From JAJNBK01 sp035642715 (GTDB lineage: Archaea > Thermoproteota > Nitrososphaeria > Nitrososphaerales > Nitrososphaeraceae), in assembly GCA_035642715.1 (NCBI GenBank), contig DASQRW010000063.1, positions 1-41,583 of the forward strand: DNA of 41,583 bases, written 5' to 3'. The translations under genes and the position numbers were made by a program. The notes below the pieces were generated by a model, which saw only the letters and a program-made list of their open reading frames with translations, was not told the DNA's origin and ran no database searches. This document shows, in pieces, positions 10,267 to 18,416 of the stretch; position 1 is the stretch's first letter; each line of letters begins with the position of its first letter.

Positions 10267-10570
10267 AAAATCTCGATATTTTTTTGAGAACACTATAAGA
10301 TAAAGAAGAAGCATAATTCTTCTCTAAGGTCTCAATTGTCGCATCATCTTAATTGTATGAAAAATGGAATTTTGATCAATTTATGCTAATTCTTTAGGTT
10401 CTTGACATTCTTCCTGAGGATGACGGGAATCAATTTTTGATCTTGCTATCCCTTGTCTAATAATAGAAATTTATCTATAGTAGTGAATAGTTCAACTGAT
10501 TTTCGTGTCTTTTATATCATTAGAAGTATGCAGAAAGGAATAGTGATAAGAGATCTTAGTTGGTTATTGA

Positions 10571-10593
10571 AATAAATAAATAAATAAATAAAT
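10571..10593. repeat. (AAAT)n microsatellite
   Basis: About six near-perfect tandem AAAT units in an intergenic region. It is a simple-sequence tract expected to vary by slippage; no gene is interrupted by it. Confidence 0.9.
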
Positions 10594-10672
10594 ATAAATG
10601 AATCACCGTGACTATCTAATTATAGTAACCCTGTAGAACAATTTCTAATAAATCACAAAGATATAGCTTTTA

Positions 10673-10945
10673 TCAAGACATGTTGATACGCCAGTGGTAC
10701 CTCTTAGTAGGAAGCATGAAACAATCTATGCAATTTTGCTCAACTTTGAAATTGTCTCCATTATGAGATGAAGCCTTACTTTTCTTGTTTAGTCATATTT
10801 TATTAGAATAATCAACATCAATTCCATTATCAGTCATGCCTTTAGGGTCATAAATTGTTGTTACATAACTATAGCAAAGCACTCCTGATGTAGCAGTATT
10901 ATTACTCAGAAGTTCTGCAGATATTATGCAATATCTTAAGAAAAT
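10673..10945 (-). pseudogene. possible decayed gene with one in-frame TGA
   Basis: On the minus strand one frame stays open for about 50 codons (10945 to 10796), meets TGA at 10793-10795, and continues in the same frame for about 39 codons to TGA at 10673-10675. The translation is varied and soluble-looking (for example VTTIYDPKGMTDNGIDVDYS before the stop and KVEQNCIDCFMLPTKRYHW after it), unlike the low-complexity Ile/Tyr/Asn strings of random AT-rich frames. There is no good start codon and no family was recognised. Chance openness is possible in AT-rich DNA; confidence is low. Confidence 0.3.
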
Positions 10946-11112
10946 TCAAGGTATGAGAAGCCTAATTTCAATATTTATATCAAGGTGAATAAAGGATAAA
11001 GGCTCTTAATTTTGCTTCTTAAACAGCATGGAGGAAGTAACCTAAATTAAAGGCAGAATCCGAAGCTAGACAAAGATCAACTATAAATAAATGAACTTAG
11101 TTTTCTTTCATT

Positions 11113-11748
11113 GTGAAAGACCCATCTTATGTTCCAGATAATATTACTTCACTTCTATCTTCTCCTATCGAGATCGTATTAAATACCAATGTAGTTATTC
11201 TTGAAAGCGATAGGTTTGTTGACGAAGCAACTAAACTTATGAAGGATAGAAACACACGGAGTGTCCTTGCTTCACACAACGGAGAAGTTATCGGTATATT
11301 AAGTAAGACAGATATACTTTTCAAAGTCATTTCTCAAGGGAGAAATCCAACGAAAATTAGACTTCGTGAAATTATGACAAGCCCTGTACTTGCTGTTGAT
11401 CCTAAAACATCTGTACAAGAAGCACTTTCTATTATGGATAGACATGATGTAAGACAGATAATAGTTAGTTCAAATGCAGCCGTTCTTGGTATTGTTTCAA
11501 GGGATGATATATTTGAAAAGATTCAGATGGCAACTATCTCTACAGCAGATACCGCACTTCGAGGAACACCAGTTTGTATAATAAATCCAAAAGCTATTGT
11601 GTATATGAAAGATACAAGCTCAGCTAACTTGACTTGTCCATACTGTGAATCTCCATTTGACACAAAAGAGGCCTTGTCAAAACATATAGATAGACTTCAT
11701 GCAGGAACAGGTATACTTGAGGGTGATATGCGACGTATGTTTGAATAG
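11113..11748 (+). CDS. tandem CBS-domain protein with C-terminal C2H2 zinc finger
   Basis: Two CBS motifs (about residues 20-75 and 83-138) form a Bateman module that normally binds adenosyl ligands such as AMP, ATP or SAM; GEVIGILSKTDIL and AVLGIVSRDDIF are the repeated core strands. The tail carries a classical C2H2 finger, CPYC-x12-H-x4-H (Cys175, Cys178, His191, His196), in ESPFDTKEALSKHIDRLH context. The fusion suggests an energy- or cofactor-sensing nucleic-acid or protein-binding regulator; target unknown. The start is GTG 11113 after an A/T-rich leader. tRNA-Met follows 49 bases later on the same strand. Confidence 0.87.
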   Translation: MKDPSYVPDNITSLLSSPIEIVLNTNVVILESDRFVDEATKLMKDRNTRSVLASHNGEVIGILSKTDILFKVISQGRNPTKIRLREIMTSPVLAVDPKTSVQEALSIMDRHDVRQIIVSSNAAVLGIVSRDDIFEKIQMATISTADTALRGTPVCIINPKAIVYMKDTSSANLTCPYCESPFDTKEALSKHIDRLHAGTGILEGDMRRMFE

Positions 11749-11797
11749 ATTATATTATGTCATAAGAGAATTCTGAATGCGAAACGCTGCTGAGCTT

Positions 11798-11872
11798 GCC
11801 GGGGTAGCTCAGCATGGTTAGAGCGTTCGACTCATAATCGAAAGGTCGCGGGCTCGAATCCCGCCTCCGGCA
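11798..11872 (+). tRNA. tRNA-Met (anticodon CAT), elongator type
   Basis: A full cloverleaf can be folded: acceptor GCCGGGG (11798-11804) pairs with CTCCGGC (11865-11871) with one G-U, discriminator A 11872; D-arm AGCTCAGC...GAGC; anticodon stem TTCGA/TCGAA with loop CTCATAA, so anticodon CAT at 11833-11835; T-arm GCGGG/CCCGC with TTCGAAT-like loop CTCGAAT. No intron and no encoded CCA. The G1-C72 pair argues against initiator tRNA (archaeal initiators have A1-U72). The sequence resembles archaeal elongator Met tRNA; a tRNA-Ile2 read through a modified CAT is less likely but not excluded. Confidence 0.95.
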
Positions 11873-11883
11873 TTTTCTTTTTT
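11873..11883 (+). terminator. T-rich terminator after tRNA-Met
   Basis: The tRNA 3' end is followed at once by TTTTCTTTTTT. Oligo-T runs are the usual archaeal transcription stop, so termination here is a reasonable inference. Confidence 0.55.
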
Positions 11884-12362
11884 GGGCCTCCAATCAAATG
11901 TAACAATATTGAAGCTTAGTATAATGTACAAGTTTTGTCTTTTAAAATGACCAATGATAGCCGATTGATATATATTTCATAGTTAAGTTACTAGCCAAAA
12001 ACGAAAAATGCAAACATTTTGACAATCATTGTATATTTTAATGAGCAGAGGGATATAATGTGTAACAGTCATAAATTAAATTATTAAGAGTATTTGACGT
12101 TATTAAAAATATTTACAAAAAGTATTAATAGACACAGCAATAATAAGATTATTCTCATCTACTTATAATACTATGAGATGGTCGTTTCGTTATATAAAGG
12201 AATAATTTGAGTGCCGTCTGAATATTATATTTTGGTGAACTAATGCAAAGCAAGAAAATGGATATCTACAATGCGATGTTCCTTTCTTATTGTCTTTCTT
12301 TCTCATTGGCTTTAGAAGCATAAGTACATATCATTAACTAGTATATACTATTATTTTATTGT
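11884..12362. other. intergenic region, no gene seen
   Basis: About 480 bases between tRNA-Met and the NUDIX gene. No open frame with protein-like content, no RNA fold and no tandem repeat was noted. A TATAA-like stretch lies near 12165-12172. Confidence 0.5.
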
Positions 12363-12812
12363 ATGACAGAACATAAAAATCCAGTACCTACAGTTGACAT
12401 TATTTTGCAAAAGGACTCTAATATCTTGCTTGTAAAAAGAAAAAAAGATCCATTTAAGGATCATCTGGCCTTACCTGGTGGCTTTGTAAATGTTGGCGAA
12501 AAAGTAGAAGACGCAGTAAAACGTGAAGCAGTCGAGGAGACCTCATTAGAAATAGAACCTATTGATATCTTGGGTGTTTATTCGGATCCCGGTCGAGATC
12601 CTAGAGGACACATCTTGTCTATAGTGTTTGTAGGGACAATTCTCAGTGGAGAACCAAAAGCTGGTGACGATTCACAAGATATTGAATGGGTGAATCTAGG
12701 TGAATTGGAAAAGAAAAAACTCGCATTTGATCATGGCCGAATTATCGCCGACTATAAAGAATGGAGAAATTTAGGCAGAAGTTTCTGGTCATCAAAACAC
12801 AAAAAATATTGA
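12363..12812 (+). CDS. NUDIX hydrolase, ADP-ribose pyrophosphatase-like
   Basis: A 149-residue single-domain NUDIX protein that hydrolyses a nucleoside diphosphate linked to another moiety. The NUDIX box begins GGFVNVGE and continues with REAVEETSLEI. Metal-binding glutamates are in place, but the usual Gly of REUXEEXGU is Ser. The YSDPGRDPRGHILSIVF block after the box is common in ADP-ribose and NrtR-like hydrolases, so ADP-ribose or a related compound is the inferred substrate. ATG 12363 gives the family N-terminus directly. It is followed on the same strand by an unrecognised gene 161 bases downstream. Confidence 0.88.
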   Translation: MTEHKNPVPTVDIILQKDSNILLVKRKKDPFKDHLALPGGFVNVGEKVEDAVKREAVEETSLEIEPIDILGVYSDPGRDPRGHILSIVFVGTILSGEPKAGDDSQDIEWVNLGELEKKKLAFDHGRIIADYKEWRNLGRSFWSSKHKKY

Positions 12813-12973
12813 TAAAATCTATATTTTTTATATTTTTATTAGAAAATCATGCTATATAATATCTATGACTTCGACTATAATGAAAACAAATATGGCATTC
12901 ATCATAGATTTTACAAAAAGAAAGAAGATCTTGTTCCTAAAAAATTTATGCAAGACCTGCATTTCTTTATCTT

Positions 12974-13339
12974 ATGACGAAGCAAACCTCCTCTTTATAT
13001 AGAAATTTCCCTGTTCATGAAACCATTGACATTACAGATCTTTCAGATATTCCTAAGGCTGTCGTCAATATGGTAAAAGCATATGCCTACCTTAATGAGC
13101 AGGGAGAATTTAGCTACCGTCTCTTACTTCCTAGGGGGGAAAAATCATTAACATCAAAAGCAAAAAAAATTGGATTAGTTCTCCAGGCAGAATTGTTACT
13201 CGGTTTAAAGAACAATAAGCTAAAAGTAAACCTGAAAGAAATTAGATATATACACGATGAAAATCACTATGGATGGCTTCTTTTTAATCCAACCATTCAG
13301 GAACGATATTTTGCTAAAAACAATGTAGTAGATTACTAG
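12974..13339 (+). CDS. conserved-looking hypothetical protein, 121 aa
   Basis: Not recognised. The protein is soluble and mixed alpha/beta in character, with no transmembrane segment, cysteine cluster or known catalytic motif. It is rich in Lys and Leu (LQAELLLGLKNNKLKVNLKEIRYIHDENH) with aromatic residues near both ends. ATG 12974 follows an AT-rich leader. Its stop overlaps by four bases the stop of the convergent PAP2 gene. The balanced composition supports a real gene. Confidence 0.6.
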   Translation: MTKQTSSLYRNFPVHETIDITDLSDIPKAVVNMVKAYAYLNEQGEFSYRLLLPRGEKSLTSKAKKIGLVLQAELLLGLKNNKLKVNLKEIRYIHDENHYGWLLFNPTIQERYFAKNNVVDY

Positions 13340-14106
13340 AAGGTTTTTTTTTGATCTTCTTTTCCTTTAAATCGCGACATCATAAAAGGTTCATCGAGTC
13401 TCATTACATTACTCAATATTATGGAAATTATCAACCCCAGAAGAAATCCTCCCATAAGATCAGTAAAATAATGCTGCATTACGTATAACCTGGTGATTGC
13501 TATCATAGCAGGAAACAACCAGATGAACAAGCCAGCAGTCCTTGACTTTTTGCTCAATGAAAATCCAATAATAAATGCAAAGGATGTTGCTCGTGCAATA
13601 TGATTGGAAGGATAGGATAGATCACGTGCAAATGGAACTAGACTGTCGTTTTCTATCTTAAAGTTTTTAGATAATTGCAACTTAGGTTCAAACCCATAAG
13701 GAGGTATTGGCCTATCCACTAAAGGCTTGATATACATTACTAAGATTGTAAGGATAACAATAGATATTAAAAAAATCATACCTGTTTTTCTAGTTCGTCG
13801 AATTATAGTAAGAATAATAGCAATGATCACTAATGAAAAGACATCACCAAATGTGGTAACAATTATCATTAATGCTTCTACATTTTCGTTTTTTCCCTGA
13901 ATGGACTTAAAGTATTGGCTTATGATATCATCGATACCTGCTGTAAATCCTAACATTACAAATATAGTAAGAATAATAAAAAAAATTACCAAAGCTAGAA
14001 ACTGAGTCGATCTAATGCGTATTATCCACGATGGCCAAAAGTCAGACAATAGCACTGCTAAATGCTGCAACAATAATGCATTTTTAATTGTTTGTTCATT
14101 CAACAA
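13336..14106 (-). CDS. PAP2-family membrane phosphatase
   Basis: Integral membrane acid phosphatase of the PAP2/PgpB/undecaprenyl-diphosphatase superfamily. About five to six hydrophobic helices surround the three-part active site: KPLVDRP (Lys127, Arg132), PSNH (His169; usually PSGH) and RLYVMQHYFTD (Arg206, His212, Asp216, the R-x5-H-x3-D motif). Substrates in the family are lipid phosphates and prenyl diphosphates; a polyprenyl-phosphate carrier or isoprenoid lipid phosphate is likely but unproven. Motif 1 spacing (K-x4-RP) is shorter than the K-x6-RP consensus. No in-frame ATG is available near the N-terminus, so TTG at 14106 or 14103 is used. Convergent overlap with the preceding ORF is four bases. 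Confidence 0.83.
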   Translation of the reverse strand: MLNEQTIKNALLLQHLAVLLSDFWPSWIIRIRSTQFLALVIFFIILTIFVMLGFTAGIDDIISQYFKSIQGKNENVEALMIIVTTFGDVFSLVIIAIILTIIRRTRKTGMIFLISIVILTILVMYIKPLVDRPIPPYGFEPKLQLSKNFKIENDSLVPFARDLSYPSNHIARATSFAFIIGFSLSKKSRTAGLFIWLFPAMIAITRLYVMQHYFTDLMGGFLLGLIISIILSNVMRLDEPFMMSRFKGKEDQKKTF

Positions 14107-14275
14107 AATTAGATGAGTTTATGTGGACGCATATATACATGTCCAGCCTTAAGTATATAAAATGCAGATAAATAGCCTAAGTAAATTTCTGACTGGTGTT
14201 TTTGGTTTGAAGTTACCGAGAGAATGACTAAGCAGCGATAATATTTTTGCTCCATTATAGTATGTTATTTACATT

Positions 14276-14304
14276 TATATGTATATATATATATACATAT
14301 ATAT
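14276..14304. repeat. AT dinucleotide tract, self-complementary
   Basis: A roughly 29-base alternating A/T tract, symmetrical around its centre (TATATGTATA ... TATACATATA), within the 380-base spacer between PAP2 and sufU. It is a simple-sequence repeat able to form a cruciform or hairpin; no function is evident. The rest of the spacer holds nothing recognised. Confidence 0.75.
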
Positions 14305-14484
14305 TTATAACTGTTCAAAATAAAGCTTCAGAAGTTTAAACCTATAGACTACTAACATCATCTATTTTGAAGTTAAGATCTTATCTTTATAAATTTAATT
14401 TGTTTAATACTCGCTCTCTATATAAATCTCTAATTAAAAAATTGACATAAAGAATTATTTGTATAATTGCTTTACCTACGCATA

Positions 14485-14913
14485 TTAATAGAGTTTTGAT
14501 TCATCCTGTATTTTCTTTGCAGAGTCAGGATCTTTATCTATGTAATAGTTTATCATACCCATTTTGAGCACTTTTAATGATAGTAAAGCACATTTTATTC
14601 TTGCAGGTCCGAGATTCATAAGTCCAATATTTTCTAAAATGTCATCCTTAGCCAGATCTTTGACAGTAGTCAAAGGTTTATCCAAAACCATTTCGGTAAG
14701 CATAGAAGCACTAGCCTGACTAATTGCACATCCCCTACCTTCGAATTTTATATCCTTAATTTTTCCCTGTTCAACTTTCAAATGAATGTCAATTTCATCT
14801 CCACATAGAGGATTGCTATCGTGTGTACTAACATCTGCCTGTGGTAGTTTGCCCTTATTTCGAGGGTTTCTATAATGGTCTAAAATAATTTCGCGATAGA
14901 TATCATCGCTCAT
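14485..14913 (-). CDS. sufU: SufU/IscU-like iron-sulfur scaffold or sulfur acceptor
   Basis: A 142-residue NifU-N/SufU-family protein with the three conserved cysteines in PLCGDE (Cys37, with Asp39), GRGCAIS (Cys62) and RIKCALL (Cys108). In Gram-positive bacteria SufU is a zinc protein that takes persulfide from SufS; IscU-type relatives assemble 2Fe-2S clusters. The stop of sufS overlaps its start by four bases (ATGA), so the pair is coupled and SufS-SufU partnership is the expected arrangement. SufBCD is not in this window. Confidence 0.93.
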   Translation of the reverse strand: MSDDIYREIILDHYRNPRNKGKLPQADVSTHDSNPLCGDEIDIHLKVEQGKIKDIKFEGRGCAISQASASMLTEMVLDKPLTTVKDLAKDDILENIGLMNLGPARIKCALLSLKVLKMGMINYYIDKDPDSAKKIQDESKLY

Positions 14914-16157
14914 ATTTTAAACAATCTCCTAGCTTGATTAAGTGCATCGATGAATATATCGACCTCTTCTTTGGTATTATAGATATAAAAACTTGTGCGT
15001 GAGGTTGCTGAGACATCCAATCGTTCCATGAGTATCTGTGCACAATGATGTCCAGATCTTATTGCCACGCCATGATCATTCATTATAGTAGCAAGATCAT
15101 GTGGATGAATATCAGAAATATTAAACGACAATACTCCCCCTCTATGCTTAGGATTAGACGGTCCATAGACGGTGACGCCTCTGACATCGGTTATAGATTT
15201 TATGGCATAGCTTGTAATATCAATTTCATGTTCCCGGACCTTATCCATACCAACTTTATTAAGGTAATCTATCGCAGATCCAAATCCAATTACATCTGCT
15301 ATGTTTGGAGTTCCGCCTTCAAATCTGTAGGGTAAATCATTATATCTAATATCATGTTTACGCACTTCTTTTATCATATCCCCTCCGCCTATAAACGGCT
15401 TCATTTTATCAAGTATCTCCCTTTTTACATAGAGAATACCAACACCAGTAGGCCCAAGCATTTTATGAGCAGAGAAAACCATGAAATCACAATTCATTCT
15501 CTGAACATCTATCGGCATGTGAGGAACTGATTGAGCTCCATCTACAAGAACTGGAATTCCTTTAATATGGGCTTTATTGATAATCTTCTCTATAGGCACT
15601 ATTGTACCAAGTACGTTGGACATGTGGCTTATTGAAACTAATTTAACTTTATTGCTCTGAATGAATTCTTCGTATGCTGTCATATCTAGATAACCGTCAT
15701 TGTTAACTCGGATGTACTTGACTACCGCGCCTTTTTCCTGAGCGAGAATTTGCCAAGGAACAATATTGCTATGATGTTCAATTTCAGTAATTACAATTTT
15801 ATCATTTTTATTAATATTCGATCGACCCCAAGAATATGACACTAAGTTAATTGCCTCAGTTGCGTTGCGTGTAAAAATTATTTCATCTGTTGAAGAAGCA
15901 TTAATGAACTTCGCAACCTTTTGTCGCGTCATTTCAAATGCTAGTGTGGCTTCTTCAGCCATTTGATGGACAGCCCTATGGATATTAGAATTGTAATTCG
16001 TATAATAATCAACGATTGCATTAATTACCGAAATTGGTTTTTGAGTAGTAGCCGCATTGTCAAGATAAACAAGTGTTTTATTGCCGTTTATCTTACGCTT
16101 TAATATCGGAAAATCTTCCCGAATTTTAAAAACGTCGAGGGCGTTTTCCTGCAACAT
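14910..16157 (-). CDS. sufS: SufS-type cysteine desulfurase
   Basis: PLP-dependent class V enzyme converting L-cysteine to alanine and enzyme-bound persulfide for Fe-S and thio-cofactor synthesis. The internal aldimine lysine is Lys232 in FSAHKMLGPTGVG, Asp206 and Gln209 lie in VDGAQS, and the persulfide cysteine is Cys372 in RSGHHCAQ, in the short-loop context of group II (SufS) enzymes. At 415 residues it is of normal length. ATG 16157 lies about 28 bases after a TATA-like box, suggesting a leaderless mRNA. First gene of a two-gene operon with sufU. Confidence 0.95.
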   Translation of the reverse strand: MLQENALDVFKIREDFPILKRKINGNKTLVYLDNAATTQKPISVINAIVDYYTNYNSNIHRAVHQMAEEATLAFEMTRQKVAKFINASSTDEIIFTRNATEAINLVSYSWGRSNINKNDKIVITEIEHHSNIVPWQILAQEKGAVVKYIRVNNDGYLDMTAYEEFIQSNKVKLVSISHMSNVLGTIVPIEKIINKAHIKGIPVLVDGAQSVPHMPIDVQRMNCDFMVFSAHKMLGPTGVGILYVKREILDKMKPFIGGGDMIKEVRKHDIRYNDLPYRFEGGTPNIADVIGFGSAIDYLNKVGMDKVREHEIDITSYAIKSITDVRGVTVYGPSNPKHRGGVLSFNISDIHPHDLATIMNDHGVAIRSGHHCAQILMERLDVSATSRTSFYIYNTKEEVDIFIDALNQARRLFKI

Positions 16158-16180
16158 TGTTTATTTAAACGCCCTATTAA

Positions 16181-16189
16181 GATATAAAC
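16181..16189 (-). promoter_or_regulatory. TATA-like box of the sufS-sufU operon
   Basis: Minus-strand GTTTATATC, centred about 28 bases before the sufS ATG, the spacing expected for an archaeal core promoter with a transcription start at or next to the start codon. Inferred from position only. Confidence 0.45.
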
Positions 16190-16499
16190 TTAGAAGGGTA
16201 AAGTGCATAAAGTTAATAAGTACACTACCAAATTTAGAGGTAGCGGCTTATCACTATAAAACATTATCATCTTATCAATATATCCTTGTGGAGTTGAAAC
16301 AATCTTTTTATTAATTAGTTGTGCATTTATATCAAAACATCACAATATAATATTACTAGTATAATAGTTCTTATAGATTCAAATAGAGACAGATAATAAA
16401 GGCAACGGAGGAGTGATCATCTCAATTTTCTTTATATACATACGGAGATATCAAAAGGATATTTACCACATTCCTATGTGTTTTTTGTATATTTAATAT

Positions 16500-17456
16500 T
16501 TATTTATAAAGCCAGCATCTTACATAACCATTGTCGGTTTTGATCTCTGGAGGATCCTCTTTACAAATATCCATAGCGTGTGGACAGCGCGAATAGAATC
16601 GACAGCCAGATGCTAAATTCAATAGGTTTGGTGGATTGCCTTTGATAAAGTGTACTTGCTTGTCAGTTGAATGTAATTTTGGAATAGCAGATAGCAATGC
16701 CTGAGTATATGGATGCTTAGCGTTTTTGTAGATCTGAGAGGAGAGACCAAATTCGACAATTTGACCTGCGTACATTATTGCTATCTTATCAGAAATCTCT
16801 GAAATAAGACCAACGTCATGCGTTATAAGAATTATTGTCATACCCTTTTCCTTTTTTAATGTCTTTAGCAGATTCATAATTTGGGCCTGGACTAGAACAT
16901 CTAATGCAGTGGTCGGCTCGTCTGCGATCACTATCTCAGGCTCAAGCAGAAGAGCCATTGCTATGACTACGCGTTGTTTCATTCCTCCACTTAATTCATG
17001 TGGATATCTGTCAGCGATAGAATTATCCAATCCAACTTGTTTTAGAGACTCTAATATTATTTTCTTAAAGTTTCCTTTGAAGTGATGTTGCTCCATTATC
17101 TCTCTCATTTGATCTCCTATAGTGTAAACAGGATCAAGTGTATTCATAGCACCTTGGAAAACCATAGAAATCTTTTTCCAACGAATTTTTTTGTCAAAAT
17201 CAGAATCAGATAGTTTTACAATATCAGTACCATTCAATTTGATACTGCCGTATACTATCTTCCCAGGAGGTTGCAATATTCTTAAAAAAGCGCTGCCAAG
17301 GCTGCTTTTTCCACAAGCTGACTCACCGGCGATCCCTAACGATTCGCCATCGTAAATTTCAAGATTAATACCATCTACTGCCTTTATAATACCGTTAATC
17401 GTAAAATAGTATGCTTTGAGTTCTGATACAGATAGTTTCGCAATTTTCAGAGAAAG
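16500..17456 (-). CDS. oligopeptide/dipeptide ABC transporter ATPase (DppD/OppD-like), 5' end disrupted
   Basis: Nucleotide-binding subunit of a peptide/nickel ABC importer. The reading frame carries Walker A GESACGKSS, signature LSGGMKQR, Walker B IVIADEPTTALD, the H-loop in ILITHDVG, and the Opp/Dpp C-terminal region with four cysteines (CRFYSRCPHAMDIC, then VRCW). The first standard start in this frame is TTG 17276, which would cut off Walker A. Homology continues upstream to 17456 (SVSELKAYYF ... GIIKAVDGINLEI), where the frame meets TGA at 17457-17459; seven codons further an in-frame ATG lies at 17478-17480. So either a nonsense mutation or an uncommon start (for example CTG 17450) applies. 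No permease or second ATPase is adjacent: it is an orphan, probably a decaying remnant. Confidence 0.75.
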   Translation of the reverse strand, partial: LSLKIAKLSVSELKAYYFTINGIIKAVDGINLEIYDGESLGIAGESACGKSSLGSAFLRILQPPGKIVYGSIKLNGTDIVKLSDSDFDKKIRWKKISMVFQGAMNTLDPVYTIGDQMREIMEQHHFKGNFKKIILESLKQVGLDNSIADRYPHELSGGMKQRVVIAMALLLEPEIVIADEPTTALDVLVQAQIMNLLKTLKKEKGMTIILITHDVGLISEISDKIAIMYAGQIVEFGLSSQIYKNAKHPYTQALLSAIPKLHSTDKQVHFIKGNPPNLLNLASGCRFYSRCPHAMDICKEDPPEIKTDNGYVRCWLYK

Positions 17457-17480
17457 TCAGCTACCGTCATTATTTAACAT

Positions 17481-17881
17481 TAAAGTCTAATAAATCAATC
17501 ATAAAGAAAAAATTTTTTTATCTACAAATAAGTCGAAAGATCTCTGTATTGCCATCCATCCGTCCATTCTGAGATAAGGTAAAGATATGGTAGTTAGATT
17601 TAACATCATAAGAATATATATTATATACACACAAAAACTAATTAACCTTCATCACATATTTGCAAAAGATCCTATATATACAGATGATCTTATGAAAATA
17701 AAGACACATTTGTATAGATCTACATATATCTATTGTATAGGAATTGTGAAAGAAAGGAAAATTATTGATTAGAGATTATATTTCGTCGATGATAACATAT
17801 AAAATCTTTTCAATTGCAATCAATATTCATAAGGGGGGACATCGCAATTGAATGATATATCCAAGAATAAAGTGATAATCA
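17481..17881. other. 400-base spacer before the KH protein-aspS operon
   Basis: Holds no recognised gene; a 61-codon plus-strand frame (17587-17772) is Ile/Tyr-rich and unlike a known family. TATA-like ACATATAAAATC lies about 17795-17806. A GGGGGG run at 17833-17838 (AAGGGGGGAC) could be a ribosome-binding site, but it precedes a short TTG frame at 17848 rather than the KH gene. Confidence 0.4.
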
Positions 17882-18403
17882 TTGAAAACTCCAATTTGTT
17901 CTTTTGACGCAAAAACTGGAACACTCTGCTCAAAATGCGAGGATAAACTGCGGTCAGGGCAGTTGACTCAAGTCGATGTTGAATCCGCTGTGAAGCTGAC
18001 AAAAATATCAGAACGCGACCAAGAAATCAATAAGTTCACAATGGTTAATGCTTATCAAGTGAATGGAGATACGGTTTTAGTGTTACAAAGGTCTGATATA
18101 AGCGCTTTACGCTCAAATACAGAACTTGCGAGAAAAATTCAAGCAGAATATGAGAGCAAAATTTGGTTTGTCGAAGCAGAAGCTACGGACAAGAGGTTTT
18201 TAGAGAACCTTTTTTTTCCGGCTCGAATACTGAGCATCAACCTTATTTGGCTTCCTGATGGAATCAAGTTAACCAAGGTAATAGTCGCTTTACAAGATAC
18301 ACGAGAATCACATATCAATATAGAAAGAATACAGAAAATAACTAAAAGAGTAAGGAATTTAGAGCTACTTGTAGAATTGGAGCCAGCCAGAAACAGAAAA
18401 TAA
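17882..18403 (+). CDS. NusA-like KH-domain RNA-binding protein with N-terminal zinc motif
   Basis: Archaeal family usually annotated as a NusA-related or KH-domain protein linked to translation/transcription genes. The N-terminus has a zinc-type cluster (Cys6, then Cys16 and Cys19 in TGTLCSKCEDKL); the C-terminal half carries a KH-like region in which FFPARILSINLIWLPDG is the most recognisable block. At 173 residues it is of typical size. The start is TTG 17882, the only start giving the usual short lead to the first cysteine; an in-frame TAA lies just upstream. It is 13 bases ahead of aspS, so the two are co-transcribed. Exact molecular role is not settled by sequence. Confidence 0.75.
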   Translation: MKTPICSFDAKTGTLCSKCEDKLRSGQLTQVDVESAVKLTKISERDQEINKFTMVNAYQVNGDTVLVLQRSDISALRSNTELARKIQAEYESKIWFVEAEATDKRFLENLFFPARILSINLIWLPDGIKLTKVIVALQDTRESHINIERIQKITKRVRNLELLVELEPARNRK

Positions 18404-18416
18404 GGAGGGCATAATT

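Noticed and set aside
16081..16314. 77-codon plus-strand frame opposite the sufS start
   Set aside because: The first part is the antisense of sufS; the remainder crosses the sufS promoter and has no family pattern.
17587..17772. 61-codon plus-strand frame before the KH protein gene
   Set aside because: The first half is Ile/Tyr-rich random-looking sequence; the more varied second half is too short to support a gene.
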